Part shown: one piece after another, positions 12,601 through 27,600 of the stretch
Numbering within the stretch: the first letter of the stretch is position 1
Layout: each line of letters opens with the position of its first letter
Source of the DNA: Dasyornis broadbenti
Taxonomy: Eukaryota; Chordata; Aves; Passeriformes; Dasyornithidae
NCBI GenBank assembly: GCA_013397935.1
Contig: VZRN01000794.1
Span: forward strand, 1,043,980 to 1,107,979
Reading direction: 5' to 3'
Length of the DNA stretch: 64,000 nt
Translations under genes and position numbers: made by a program
Notes under the pieces: generated by a model
The model's input: the letters and a program-made list of their open reading frames with translations, nothing else
Told to the model about the DNA's origin: nothing
Database searches by the model: none

Positions 12601-15600
12601 TCTTTTTCTATCTTCAAATCTGTTTCCAGCTGAAGCCTAGAACGGGCAAAACAAAACAAAAATCACTGTGCACAACAGTATCATTTTTAAAAACAAAACC
12701 GAGTTTATTTCTGGGTGCAACAGACTATTATCATAACAAGCTATTAACTTACATGTTTTCTAAAACAGAAATAATGTGTCGATATATTGATATTTTAGAT
12801 ATCAGTATAACAAACAAAAGCGCTGTTCACTTACAGAATGCTTTTCAAAGTAAGTTTATTTAAAGGACCAAGAACATGGCATAATTTTGAAGAGCTGACC
12901 TTTGAAATAAAGGAGTAAGAGAAGACTAACCACAAAATTCTGAACTATTTTTAAAACATGCAGAAGGCAAAGCCCCCTTAACTTTATACAGCCTGTTTCT
13001 AAAATAAACCAAACCAACCAGCCACAGTGTCATTGGTGATGCAGACAATGACTGCAGATATCTCTGATACCATACAAGTTATTTAATTTTACACCCTTAG
13101 ATGTGGATCTTCTATTTAAGACTAAGGTTTATGGCATTTTGAACAGAACTGAAAATAAAGGAGGAAGGATTTTAAATTACTATTTTTATTGAGCTTTCTA
13201 CACAGCTGAGGTTCAGCATAAAGAGGGATGTAGATTCTATCAGCTTAACTGAAGTCCAGTTAAAGGAATTAGGGCTACTCTGATGGAAGACCCATTATAG
13301 CTGGAATTTTACTACTGGTTTCATGGAAGAGTTGGTGTTTAGAATGTTATGGGAGAAGCCAAAGGGTGGAAGCACACTGTTCAACCTTCTAGATCTAAAC
13401 TGTGCCAACACAGTAAAAGAGGAAAAAAAAAAAAAAATCTCAGAATATTCATGCAAGGTCTTTTGATGGGAAACCTATATCCACATTAATTTCCCTGTTG
13501 TTTTAAAACCAAACCCACTTTTAAAGGAAAGACTTACATTTTGGGACACTACCTCTGGCTGGAAAAGAAGTGAACATGACCTGGAGGTTTCAGAATTGCA
13601 GAATTCTAAGGCTGGGGTCTGAACTGTTCTTTTGCCCAAATCTGCAGAGGTGACTGTGGTAGTAAAGTGAACATTTGTCATGACAGTTGAACAAGTGTAT
13701 TGACATTCAGAGTTCTGAGAGACGCAAGGGAGGGCTAATAACTGGCTTGGAAATCACTAATTTTTAAGTCCCAATCTTTGTGCTGAAGATTTACTTCAGG
13801 TAACTGATGTTTTATCTTCCCAAAGAGGGAAAATACCAGTTCCTACAGGGATCTTTTAACATTACATATTTATTTAAATTAGTACTGAAGGATGTAAGAG
13901 GAGAAAGACTAGAGGGTTGGCTTTTACAGTAGTTTTTAACTTTTATGGCTCCAGTGGATTTGCTCTTTTCATTTCCTGCGCAGTGGTAGTTAAACCACTT
14001 CTACCTTATTCTTAAGCTGGCTCAATCAAGCCATTGTTATGCCATTTCTGTTTAAGTTTATACTACTCCATACTTGTGGGTTTTGTTAAAAGTGGGTTTT
14101 ACTAGTACACCACTACGTATTTTCCCCCACTTAGAGGAGAATTTCCTCCTGAATTAAGCTGGCACTTTTAGACAAGAAATAATGCTGTTCTTCCCCTTCC
14201 TTTCAAGCTGTGTGTCATTTTAGAAGCACCCAAAGCCAGCTTGGCTTCCTTGGAATGACATATTTTCTTCTGCCTTGCCAGTAGCTAACATAAAGATCTT
14301 TAGTATTTACATTCTGTTCAAAACCATTTAACAACAACCAGGCTGTATTAGGACACAGGACATATTGCAGTGTGGAAGGTTTACTGCCGTGCATTTTTCC
14401 AAACAGGAAAGGAATACTCACAGCTGTTTCTCCTTCTGGGAGAATTCGTTCTGCAGGCTTTCAGATTTATTCACATATTCCTGTTTAAGTTTCTCATCCT
14501 CAGCCTCAGCTTCCATTTGAGCCTTCTCTGCTTGCTGCAATCTGGTGTAATTCAAATCAACTTTGGGTAAAACTGAAGCTAGAACTAGGGTGTAGAGGGT
14601 GAAGAAGACAAATAAAAGAAAAATGGGGAAATAGAAACATTTCTAAATAAAAACAAAGTCTGGGGGAAACTCACAAACTCAAACGAGAAATCCATACAAT
14701 GCCTAGAGAACTAGCTCTGTGGTTTGCATACAGTAAGAGAGCAATCACTGTAAGTAATCACTGTTTTATTTTATGCTCATGAATAACAGGTGCCAAAGCA
14801 TGATACATATTTTAGAATTGAAGCATTTAACTTGATGCTTTTCTTTTTCCTTTAGCATACGTTCATGTGTTACTTTTGAAGCTTTTTTTTTCCCCCAAGC
14901 AAATCCTGTAAAAGTACTTGGCTTGCACTAATCACCCATTGAGACAGGGCAGAGCATGTGTTGTGCAAAAGCAGCTCAAAACAACTGAGGCAGAAGGTTG
15001 AATACAGAGCACTGCAATCAGACAGCAAAAAACTTAACTAGCCTAATACAACAAAATATACCCTGACAGGTCCCACTACATTTATACAATTACCTCAACT
15101 ACATCATACTCTTAAATTAATTTCAATAGTCTGTATTAAAAATAATGCATTCTTACACTGGTTAAAATAGCTCCATACTATAGACAAATAAAAATGATTA
15201 CTCAAGAAATGAGGGATTGTTTTTTGATTTAATCTTTCCTTTCTGAATTCCAGGTGTTTGTTCAGCTGACACTCCCCTTAGAATCCATTAATTCACCGTG
15301 GGTCCTCTCTGCTTGGTACAAAGGTGGATGTAACAGAAGTAAATGTACTAAAAGGGAGCCTGTGCTATATCATGGCCACACCTTTCTGGAGAATACAAGA
15401 GCCTCTAAAATACCACTCAATGTCCCCACCTGATGCACCGTGTTCTGCAAAACTGTTTCAAGGGCCTCTCAGGTAAATGGTGGGAGAAATCAGTGAGATG
15501 GTTGATTTCTCACTTCCCAGCAGCTCACTGAACACAGAGCAACTCCCAACTCCCAGGGTCAGCTAAAAAGAAGATGTGTCAGCAATATGTCTGCATTTGT

Positions 15601-18600
15601 GCTTCTGCTGATGAAGTTGCATCAGAGGGAGTTTCCAAAAGCTGCCCGTAAACAAGTGAAAAAGGCTGGAATCAAACTACCTTATAAAGGGTGCACTATC
15701 TCACTCAACTACCCCAGAGGTTTTAAGAATGCTCCCAGTCACATTTGCAATGGTAGTGCACAGAGGGCCAAAACATGGAAAGGAGAGTATTGGGCAAATG
15801 CAGGTCACTCCCCTCTGCAGAAGCTGAATGAAGCTTCATAAGACATTAACACCACAAGCATGTTAAATCCTTCCCTAAATCACAAAATCAACTGCAGAGT
15901 CGTTTCAACTGCAAGGCAGAAAGGGAGCTTGAGACCCAAAAGCTGCAGCACCATCCCCTAGCCCAGCACCAGGGCTGACTGCATTGCTGAAATTCAGACA
16001 GATGCTGAGCAGGCCCCAGTTTGCAGCGGGATTTACCATTCAGGTGATACTGGGGCAGATACTTGTTTGCATAGACGACAGTGAGAGGGATAAGGCACCC
16101 ATTTCTGCTGTGGTCTACCCATTGTTCCATTCAGTGTTTCTGGTTTGGGTTTTCTTTGAGGATGGAAGCTATTTATTTTTCAGAAGCCAGCCCATGTTAA
16201 AGGCCCCTTCTGCTTCCAAACCAAGGAATAAGGTAGAATATAACCATGGAGTAGAAATCCTTTCTGTATTGTTGTATCCTGTCCCCAGTCTTGCAAACAC
16301 ATCGCCTTTTGCTGCAAGACCCTACCATTATTTTCCCAGTCAACTTCCACTACAAACTTCAGAGTAAACATTAGGAAATGTATTCAGGGCAGTCAACAGC
16401 CTAAACTTTTCTTTCTGCAGTGCAGGCAAGCAGCAGCTCACAGCAGAAATACGAGTTGTAAAGGCTGCCTCGTGATGGGTGGAGGGAGGGAAAAGGGTTT
16501 GCGCGCAACCACAGGTGTTGATGTCAGGGTAGACACAGCCAGGCAAGATCCTCAGCTGGCAAACAGGTTAGGCAAGTTCAAGATCTGGGCCCTAATTGTA
16601 ACTCCTGCTCACCACTACACCTTCCAGGGCAGCTGTTCTAGGCAGGAGCCACAGCTGCAGAATTTTTAGAGCACTCTGTCTCTGTCTGGAGTCCCACACG
16701 GATCAGGCTCTGAACACATTTTCACTCCATGAAAATATTTTACGCCACATGACATCAGGGAAATGGAACTGTGCTTTAGCTGTTTGATCCCCAAACCCTC
16801 CACTGTACACACAGAACATGGATGTTGACACCACCCTTTTCTTACATCCATCGTTCCGACAGAGCTCAACTCCTTCCCTCAAGCTCCTGTCACTTTGTTT
16901 AAGAAAACAGTGCAAGTTACAACCACAAAATGCAACAGGGAGCGTGCTTTTGGGATAAATACAGCCTTAAAGTGAAAGGAATAAGCAGGGGAGAAGGGAA
17001 TTATTAGCCAGAAGGGCTACTTTTTAAATCTCTTAGTAGCAAAGAGCTGGAAAAAATCACTAATTAGAAACAAATGTCATAAAAATGTACAGTAAAAGTA
17101 AAGATATCTAACCTTTTAAAATAAAATTTGATAAAGAAGTGATTAGATAGCTTTAGAAAACTAGCTTACATTTGCTTAATAATAGTGCAGTAATTTACTT
17201 TTTTTTTTTTTAGGAGGGGTAAAGTGAGATCGGAGATGATGTTCTTTCAGAAAACAAAACAGAACCCAGCTACGATCAGTTACAGTGCAGGATTTCTAAT
17301 ACCACTTTAAAGTTTTAATTGGAAAATTCTGAAGTCCTATTTTATCAGCAATTATTTCAACACAAGAGATGTGAAAGAGCTTTCAGAATGATATATCCTT
17401 GACAAGTTTGTACTGGTGCTGAGCCTCATTGCTGGCACATTTGACGAATGACATTGCAATAGTCCTAGTTTGAGTTAATAGATCTTTGTCACTTCATGAA
17501 TGCAGTGGACAAAAATCAAAGACAGATGAAGGCAGCAAAACAATAAAAACAAAAATTGGGATAAAAGGATAAAAAGAAAAAGAAAAAAGAGGAAAAAAGG
17601 ATGTCAATAAAAGAATATTCATGTCACTAATTTTTTTAATACATAAGCATGTTTTTCATAATCAGATTTAAATGAAAAAAAAGACATGTCAAACACCAAC
17701 ATGACAGGGCTTATGGATATGTTATATTTTACAATTAAAAAGATCAATGTTGCATATAAGGCCATTAAATTAAAACATATGAATCACATCTTACTATTAT
17801 GTAGTACATGCAGTCTAACCATAATGTAAATTCATAATCCGGAATTTTAGTCTTTCACTTTTCAACCTTTCAGTGTGAAAACTCATTAAGTCATTGAAAA
17901 TAATGACACTTCCAAAGCAATGGACAACAATTATTACAGCTTCAGCAAACAACCAGTGATCCTTGAAGGCATTAATGTTTATATTAAGCATATGCTTAAG
18001 TATAAGCAAGATTAATGCTTCAGTTTCTATTGCATTTCATTCAGGTGGGGGGGGGGAAGTAGGTAATAAAGAACCAAAATTTTGAAACAACTGAAAGAAC
18101 AACTTTTGATATCAGCATCAAAGCCTAGGACCAGAAGAAAGATGGTAGAGAAAGAAAACTGAAAGATTAAGTTTGCATTTAGAGTAAGTGTACTTGTCAA
18201 ACGGAAAAAAAATCCAACAGCAAAGCACTTATTAGACATTTCAGAAGTTTTGTTTTAAATGTTCTAGTTGAAAATTACATTTCAATGGAAACTGTAGGAA
18301 TGCAATAAAATGTAAAGGGGTGGAGTGATGAATGAAGAAAACAAAGATGGGGCTGTACCTTTGTTCTAGTTGCTTCATAGTTGCATTAATTTGATTGGTC
18401 TTATCCTCTAATCGACTAATTATCTCATTCTTTTCTTTCATAGCATCTTCAGAAACCTGTGCTCCAAAAGAAGTTAAAACTGAAATTGGTATAATTGCAC
18501 CATTACTTCATGGGGGCTTTTTCTTCAGTATCTGAAGGTGAAAATGCTGAAATGGCTTCAGGTTTTGATTCTTTTTAAAGATCTAAAAAACCTTGATGAC

Positions 18601-21600
18601 AGTATGTAAAATCTTACGTCCAGAAAAATTGTAGTTTTATACTTTGCAAATACAGATGTTATTAAATAAGTATAAATGTTTCCCTTTGGTTTCCTTCCTT
18701 AGTTAATCACTTTAGAAGTCAACTTAAATTCACTGATCAAGTAGCCCATTAGAACCCATTGGCAATGAAGAGCAAAGAGCTTAGTCCAGAAAATCACCAA
18801 GGTTCTCCTACAAATCAAACTCCCCCAGATCCTAACACTGGAGAACATTCTCTTCTTATTTTTCTCTCCAGTTCTATTTATATTTCTCATCCTCTGGTCC
18901 GGTTTCCTCACAGTTGCAGAGGGAAAAGTAGAATCCTTTATCCATCACTTCAATTATCTCTCTGCAGCATCTTAATTTTTAGCCCTCATTCTCCCATAGA
19001 TTTGACTGGTTTCTTGTGCTGGTTTGATAATTTATTCCACAAATCAAATTCATGTTCTGCATAAATAATTCACTGGTATTTCGTCATTTGTTAACTGCAT
19101 TTGCAATCTCTGAGATCCTGATTCTCCCAAAAAAAAACACTTCATTGTTAGAGATTTTCTTAATTTGTTAAAAGATTTAAAAATAAACCCAAAACTGTAA
19201 TTAGCTTTTTCCATTTAACATAATCTTTTCTTCCTTTCCTTACTTTGGGAGGTCAGGGCTTCTCTTCAACTCCTCACTATGTGCCTATATTCTTCTGGTT
19301 TTTTAATGGAACACAGGCAAAAAAATGTCATTGTTACAGTGCACTATTACTCTCTCTATTTCACGCAGGATATTATTAGGCCATGATCTTATCCTTATTC
19401 TGTTTTCTTCCCTAAACCCACTACGTGACTGCCTTAAGAACTTCTTTGTGTGGAGTTATGCTTGCATGGGTAATGTTCCAAAATGTCAAGCTGACCTAAG
19501 AAGCGAAAAGAAACCAAAACTCCAGGGAACAGCAGCATTTAAGGGAACAGAACAGTAATAATGCATTTCTCCCACTTTGATCCTTTCAGCAGTTTAACAG
19601 CAGATTGTCCCCTTACCTGCAGCTTTTGGTACATTTCCATGTTAATTGCTTTAACTTCATCAAGCTGCTGCCGAAGGCCGATGAGCGTGTCCTGCTTCTC
19701 ATGGATATCCTTCTCCAGCAACTTCATGGCAAGCTCTATTTCATGTTTCATACTAACTTGAACCACTAGCTCATTCTCCATATCCTAGAAAACACAGACA
19801 CAATGCAACACACAGTATTTAAATAGTTACATAATATTTTATTTCTGTTTTGAAACTCTTAACAGAGCTACAGCACCACCTGTTTTACCACTTCAGAAAT
19901 TGCCCCTCTTCAACTTTTCAGATTATCCACAACATAAATGTTACATTCATATCCTAACTGACCAATGGGGTTTTTTAACTCTGAGAGTAGACAATTTAGA
20001 TAAGATATTACCCTGCTAGTGTTGCACAGAGTTGCCTAAGTGTTAATTACAAAAAAAGAACTAAAGTACTTGTATTTTCGCAAGAAAGATTTAGCACAAA
20101 TAGAGAGCATACAGTATTGCTAAAAACTTATCAAACAAAAATGTGTTTTCTTTACTGTTCTTCAGCAATATTATTATAGAAATATTGATGCTCTGTAAAA
20201 ATTCCCTTTTTACTATAGGCACTTCGAGAAAAGGCTATTGAAATCAATTAAAGGCAGCATCTAAACACATCAAAACTAGAAATATTCCTATCCTGACTGT
20301 TCTGCAGCCTCATCTCCTGCAGAGGTGCAGTGCCAGAGAACACTCACTTGTCGCAGCTGTGCCTCCTCCCGGAGCTGCCTGCGTGCTTCATTGTACATCT
20401 CATCCAGGCCCTGCCTGGAGTGTTTGTATGTCTGAAGTTCTGCTTCAACATCCACTTTAGTTGCCTACAAAGATACAGAGATTCCGTCTTTCCTCATCAC
20501 AAATTCAGCAGTTTAGTGGCATGAATTTAGTACTCGTGGGGAATATAAAGAAAAGCCTTCAAACACATTCTCCAAGCACAGGACGATCACGGAAAGAGCA
20601 GTTTGGTTATATGCATGTGGTTATAAAGCAATCTAGTGTCCTAAAATTTTAATTTACTTATGCCATTTATAAAGCTCCACAGATTTAATAGGTCCTTTCC
20701 CTCATGAAAGTTGTTTCAGATTTGGACAAGTTACAGCTTACTTCAAGTTGAGATGTACAAACATTTGAATAAAAATTAACCACATTATGTTACAATGTTA
20801 AAAGTGGTAAAACGAACATACCTCTAGATGATGCTGTGTTTTCATTAAAATCAAAGTATTTTCACTCCTTAATTGATGGTTTTCTTCCTGAAGTTTAATT
20901 ATATTGTTTTTGGCTATTGCTAACTGAAAAAAAACAAACAAAAGAAGAGAAAAGCAGTGTGACCACTTTTGTGAGTAGAAATAAAGAAAAATGTTCTGAT
21001 GAATGCAAGACTAAGACACTCTCTGCTCTATTCTCCCCATCTGCCAAAACAGAGGATTAATTGTTTTTAAAGAAAACATAAAGCTCCTGGTTTTAATAAT
21101 GAGTCACTTTCATTACACAGCAGCAGCATATTCAGGCTACTTCACTGTTTCATGCCTGGTGAAGAACGTGCTTTCTTTTCATTGCTTTATTATGACTTAA
21201 AGACCCTCAATTCTCTTTCCTCATCCTCAACTTTTTCTTTCCACTTGGCTTCAAGTTCATCCAGTTTTATCTTCTGTTTTTGGCATCTTAATATATCATA
21301 TGGAGCAGCTTACATAAGAAAGCCTCCCCCACATGAAAAACAAACATATTTACAAAAGATGAAGCTTTATAATTGGGCCCTACAATATACACCCTGATGT
21401 CAGAATTATAAGCCAAAGGATCCAGATAGGTGGACAGTTAGACAGAAAAGAAATGTAAATCTTGTAAAGAAATTAGAATACTCTGAGAATTAACACTCAG
21501 AAAAAAGAGTTTCCCTTTATCTGGATCCATCATTCCCAGAGGGAGCTAGCTGTCCCCTCAGCAGCTGAATTTAGTGTTTTCAATTTTCCACTTCATTAAC

Positions 21601-24600
21601 TAAAAAAGGTGCTCTCTCTTATAAAGCTAAAAACATTCGAAACTGGTCAAGCATCAAAGAGAACCAGAAAGGTAGGCAATAAACACAAACCCAGAACTAG
21701 CCAAGTCCAAAAGCTGTATATAAGCACACAGTAAACAAGCCATCCTTTGGCTAAAGCTGAGAACTGGAACAGAAATTGCTTGGTGAACTACTTTCTGTGT
21801 CTTTGTAGCAACTGGTGTCATCCTTTCTGGACTAGTCATCTGCACAAATCAGACTGACAGCTGGCATTAAGAAAGGATTCTCTTCTCATTTTGTCTGAAG
21901 TTGGAAATTGCAATGTTCTACAGAATTAATTTACTGATGCCACAGGCTACCTTGGCAAGCTGACTTTAAATCCCTGCAGCTACTGCCCCTTTTCTTTAGG
22001 CCAAAATAAAGGTATCTGAACATATTACACAGAATTTCCGTAGATTAAAATAATGTAAGTAGATTTAGAAAAACAGCCTTTGAAAGAAAGCGGTGTTATA
22101 CACAACACAAAACAGTACCTCTTCGATCAGTTTAGTGTTTGATTTCTCCAGTGAGTCAACTCTTGCATGTAGACTGCTCACTGTGCTACTGAAAGAGAGA
22201 AATAAACAATGTTATTCAAACTTACATCAAACCTCATTCAACCAAGCTCAAAAGCTTTAATGCAAGGTACAGTGATTAATGGCTAAGAGCTAAAAGGTCT
22301 GTTCCCATTATTGGAGGTTTTCCTAAATATAAGAAAATTACTCTCCTTTGTTGAACACTTACATACTTCACTCCAATTCCCACTGTCACCCACCCCTGTC
22401 ACTTAAACTCCTCGCTGGCTGTGCCTTCCCATGTACTCTCCCTTTTCTTTATCCCCAAAACCATATTACATCCAAAAGATAAATGAGTTCCCTTAAAAGA
22501 CAATCTCTGTGTTCTTTCTCCCCCTATATAACAGAACCATTCTCCAGATTCTTTTCCTCTAAAACACACTTCTCTTATAAAATCATCTGTTTCTTCACAT
22601 TTTTTGAGAGTAGTCCTCAGGCTATCTCTTTCTTGATGCTTCTTGACTTCATTTAGGAGCCTCATCAGAGTTTTATTGCTTTTTATTACTTTGTTGTTTT
22701 TTATAGTATCAATCTACATCCAGGCCTTTTCCATAACCTGATTGCCTATTTCTGCAGGAAGCAACTTTTTTTAGGCTGCACTTCACACACAGGAAAACAG
22801 AAAACCTATCCTGTAACACCATTTACTTTTTCACATATTTCTCTGTGATGTCCTCAGAAGTTGCCAGTACATTAAGAACAGCAGAGTAGAGAAGATTAAT
22901 GCGTTTTAGGATGTCTAGAAAGGAACAGCTGAACTGAAATAAAATAGGAGAGTTGCTGAGTCACTGATCTAGCAGGCAATTCTACGCATAAACCAGGATA
23001 CGAGAACTCACGGAGGCTAACCTGGATAATGACATCACACAAACACCACTATTCTTAATGGTGATAGTTCCCTTTCATTTTGCTCATATTTGAAGTGCTC
23101 ACCTTCTCTGTGCTGTTGAAGGTTTCTGCTCAGTGACTTACACCATTTCAAAGCAGAGTATCTTTACTCCAACAGGAGCTTTATAGTAACCAGTGATTCA
23201 GATTACCAGCATTAAATATTTTAAAAGATGATTACATTTCAAAAAGGAATCAAGATCAGCCATGCTACAGATTCTACAGAAGTTCTTTCTGGCTTTGTAG
23301 TTTGGTTTTGGTTTGTTGGGGTTTTTAGCTTCTTAGCTACTCAGACTGTTTCATTTTGTACAATACTCCTTGGACAATTTAAATCACTGTTCTTCTATTT
23401 GCACAGTAACAGTGGTGGATTAGGTTTGTTCCATCAGCAAAGCAAGGGGCAAATGCTGCTTTCCTGAAAACTGTTTCAACAGGAACCACATCTAAGTAGC
23501 TTCTAGAAAGAAATGAGCTTATTCAGTTTCAGTCCTAGACATTAAAGCCACAAATGAAAATATTCTGAAAGGCAAAGGGACAAAAACATATGGATTCAAC
23601 AGAACACTCAGAACCACTTTCTGCAAACTGTTAAATAGAACACAGTCAGAATCCAGACCAAGCTTTTCATTCCTGTGAAGTTATGAATCACGAGGACCTT
23701 CACCAGCTTTGGCCTGTTGTTTTTCTGTTTCTCTGAAGAATAAAGGTTTTGGCTGTCAAAAACAAAAGCATGGAAACTGACATTTCCTGAGTCTCTCAGG
23801 AGAGTGTCTTTTCCTGCTTCATTGAATCTTCAGTCTAAACATGGAGAATTTGCAGCTCTTTCTCTGAAGTTCTCTCAAAGCTGGTGGTACAAAGCCTGCC
23901 CTGGCACCCATACTTCAAAGTAATACTTACTTCAGTTGCCTGTTTAGTTCCTCAACATAATTCTTTTGGTCCAATATTGCAGCAATCTGTACGTTTCTAA
24001 AGCAAGCACAAAACAAAATTAACAGTAACAAAATTATGTACTAAACTATGGACTGAAAATACACATATTTACCATATGCAAATGTCCATCTTAATTGTGT
24101 TTTTAAAAAGAAAGGAAGCAACTTCATCTCACACTCATGAAGGCAACAACACACGTTATATCAGTGAGAGACAAAAAAATCCAATGCTTTAATTGCAAAC
24201 AATTTCTCTACATGAAACATAACATACACAGTCTGAAAAGGCAAAGGATTTTTATTTACTCTACCATTACTCTGGTTTTTTGAAACTCTGACTAAATCCC
24301 AAGCTGAGCACTGCCACCTGGCAAGCCTCCCCTACTTGGAGGCAGTAGGTGATGCTGGTGAGGTTAGCTTCAGACTGCAAATATTCTTCCAGCCAACTAC
24401 TACCACAGAACAACACACTGCAGCATTTTTCTCAGGATCAGAAGATTTCATCTTAAGGGAACCTGACTTATTTCTACAAAGAAAAGGGCCCCAGCCAAGA
24501 AATCATTTGTTAACGCGCAAAATCAGAGGTATTTGGCGAGGACATACCTTTCTTTACCCCCAATGTCATCATCACTCTTCAAATACACAGAGAAATCAAT

Positions 24601-27600
24601 CACCCCAACCTAGGGGAAAGCAAATGTACAGCTTCACATAATGCAAACAACTGCTGGTGATATTTACAGCCTTGTATTTATGAAATTAATAAAACCTCAG
24701 TTACAGCATTTTTAAGATTGGTCCAATTTCACCCAGAAGCTGAAAAACCTGAACTGTAACACTTTAAACAAGATTTTACTAAGTTTAGTATTTACTTAGT
24801 TTATACAATGCTCTGCTCTCAGACTCCTATTTGTTCTTCCCATGTCTTTTCTAGAAACTCTCTTCTCCAAAAACTTTTTAAAAACATATTTTTCTTACTG
24901 GAGCAAAATACCGTCTCTATTAAATAAGGTAAAATGTTCTACCTATGAAAGTTACTTTATTCAAATTCACTATGGCTGCATAAACACATTTCACCACTAA
25001 GTAGATTTTTTTTTAACATACAAAACTATGCTCCTGGCTGTGACTTCCATCAACCTCCAGAATTTTGCATTTCTGCTTAATAAAACCTGCTTTTACTGGC
25101 TTTTCTTTATACTACCCTCCACAAACAGAATTATTCTGGATATTTTACAAATGTCAAATTTGGACAAAGTGCTAACAGAATCTCATCTGCACAGCCACTA
25201 CTACCTTCTCAAATTCAAGTTTCATCTCCCATGCAGCCAGGCCACCAAGTGACCTAGATAACAGAGGCATAGCTAGCAACAGATTTTGTGATCTATAATA
25301 TACATATTTCGTTCTCAACACTAAGATGAAATTGGTAAGTTTTCTCTAATTACAATGTTACATCTTCTTTTACAAAGATCAGTGCCTAAAACTAATACTA
25401 GACAGTAACTAGAACAAACAAATGAGGACAAGTTAACCATGGGATTCAAAAGCACACACACCCAATTAGTTCCCAGAGGAACTGTTTTTACACCAAATAT
25501 ATGCTGAATACAGTAATAACCACTTAAACTACTGTGATTTTTTCCACAAAGAAGCTGAAAAAAACCATCAGGGCTGAACACAGTCTACATTTATTTACGA
25601 ATACCTGTGCATCAGCCTTTAAACAGAATCTGTTAATATTTTCTTGGAAAAGATCAAGGTTAAAAGTCAAAGCCCATTCAAAGCAGGAAGAATTCCAAGC
25701 CTTGCTTTGCAGAATCAAACTAGTCACCCTCTTATGAGGTGGTAAGAGAGTGTTTGTTTCAGGTCCTTGTACCATTCCTGTGGTGTTCCAGAACAACAAT
25801 AAATGAACCAAACAGGGTAAACTGATCATGGAATGATACTTGTCCCACAGAGGAAAAGGATGGGTCACATGATTCGGATAGAAAGAACTCTGCATTGCAA
25901 CCCCTGCTCCCATTTGAGGACAAAGCACAAAACTTCACCCTTGCACTCTGACCATTATCTCCATGTAAAGCTCTGACTCTGATAATGAGGTTAAGGCAAC
26001 AGCCCCACAGATCCAGTAGTTGGATCATCACACCCTGAACAGTCTCTAGTAAGATTTCTAACAAGTCACAACTCCATACAAAATTCACTGCAAAGGAGAA
26101 TCTCACTGATTTCACGAACATTCCTTTACCTGGATGGACTTACTTGTGAATCCAGGTCTTCTCCCTTCACACACAGGTTGGCATCGATCACATTTAGCCC
26201 AACTAACAGCCCAACAATAACTGCTCCTTCTTCCTCCATCATTAGTGCATGATACTCGTAAAACTCACTGTGTTAAAGGAGAAAATCGCATCTTACTGAT
26301 TCATTCATTATATATGCATCCAATAAATTAATAGTAAGTGACATACATATCTAAATTTTTTATTGTAGCCTTACTACAACATCCTTAAAGATGAACTGGG
26401 CCTGCCCATACTTTCACCTCATAAATATTTAAAAATTCAAAGTGCATGGTTTGTCTCAGAGGCTATTAAAAACAAGGATACTGCCTTTGGCTCCAGATGG
26501 TTGGGACATTGTGTGTGTGTGGTGAGGGGGTGACAAGATTTACTTTGCCCTTAAAAGAAAAACCAAAAAAAACAGAAAAGTCTCTTCCATACACACTTGT
26601 TATTAGCCATTTTTGAAGAGGATATTACAACAGATGGATGTTTGGCCACACTGAGTCAGACAACTCTTATGTTTATAAGAAGCACTGCAAGCAATGCAAA
26701 AGAAAGATGGCAAAAAAATTACCTTGTGTGAAAAAATGTCTGGACTTTAGTGAATATATGCTTGAAATTCAAGGAGCCAAGGAAGAGATTAAATGGATAA
26801 AAGAGAAATATAAAGGGCTGAAATGCTATAAACATTTTTAAAATATAAATACTTCACTGAACAACAGAATATTAGAATATCTCCTCCTTGCACTTTTTAA
26901 ATAAAATTTTAGATTTTATGTAACAAACTGTGTTTTCAATGGAAAAATCCATAAATGTCTTAAAAATATCTGTAACTTATAGAACCAAAATTAGGATGAG
27001 AAGTGTTTTTTCTCCCTTTGTTCTTTAATTAGTCCACCAGACAGGAAAAAAGTTATACTGGAAGAGAGCAATGCCAGTGTTAGAACAGTTAGAAGAGTTC
27101 AAAGCAAGAGCCCTCTGTGCTATGGCAGCTCAGTGGAAACCACACATATGGTAGAGATGAATTCACCTCTCCAGAGGTTTTCAGTGCTTATTCTGCATGC
27201 TGGGAGAATGTGGAACTATTGTTTAGGAGAATAAACCTCTAAAAATAAATTACAAACAAAATCTAATGACTTGTTTACCTGAGAAGATCTCTCTGAATGA
27301 TTAAACAGCGAAGATAATCAGCCATTTTCTTCTGCATCAGTGCTAACCGTAACCAGGCCCGGGCACGGCCCAGTGGTGTCCTGAAACAAAGGGCATGAAG
27401 ACAAACAGCCCCAAATTAGTAACATATTGATTAAATCCTTGTCTTTAACATCCTATCAGTCTACTGGTAGAGCAGTCAGTGTTTCTGAAGGGGCATTTTC
27501 ACCATCTGGGAAGCCATAATGTTTAGATTTGACTCCAAGCTTTAGGATAACAGAAAAATTTTCAGCTCCTCAGCTGAGCTTGGGAGCAGACCCTGGGAAG

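Noticed and set aside
25524..25928. 134-codon - strand open frame in a RUFY2 intron
   Set aside because: Does not match RUFY2 or another family and is not bounded by splice sites in phase with neighbouring exons.
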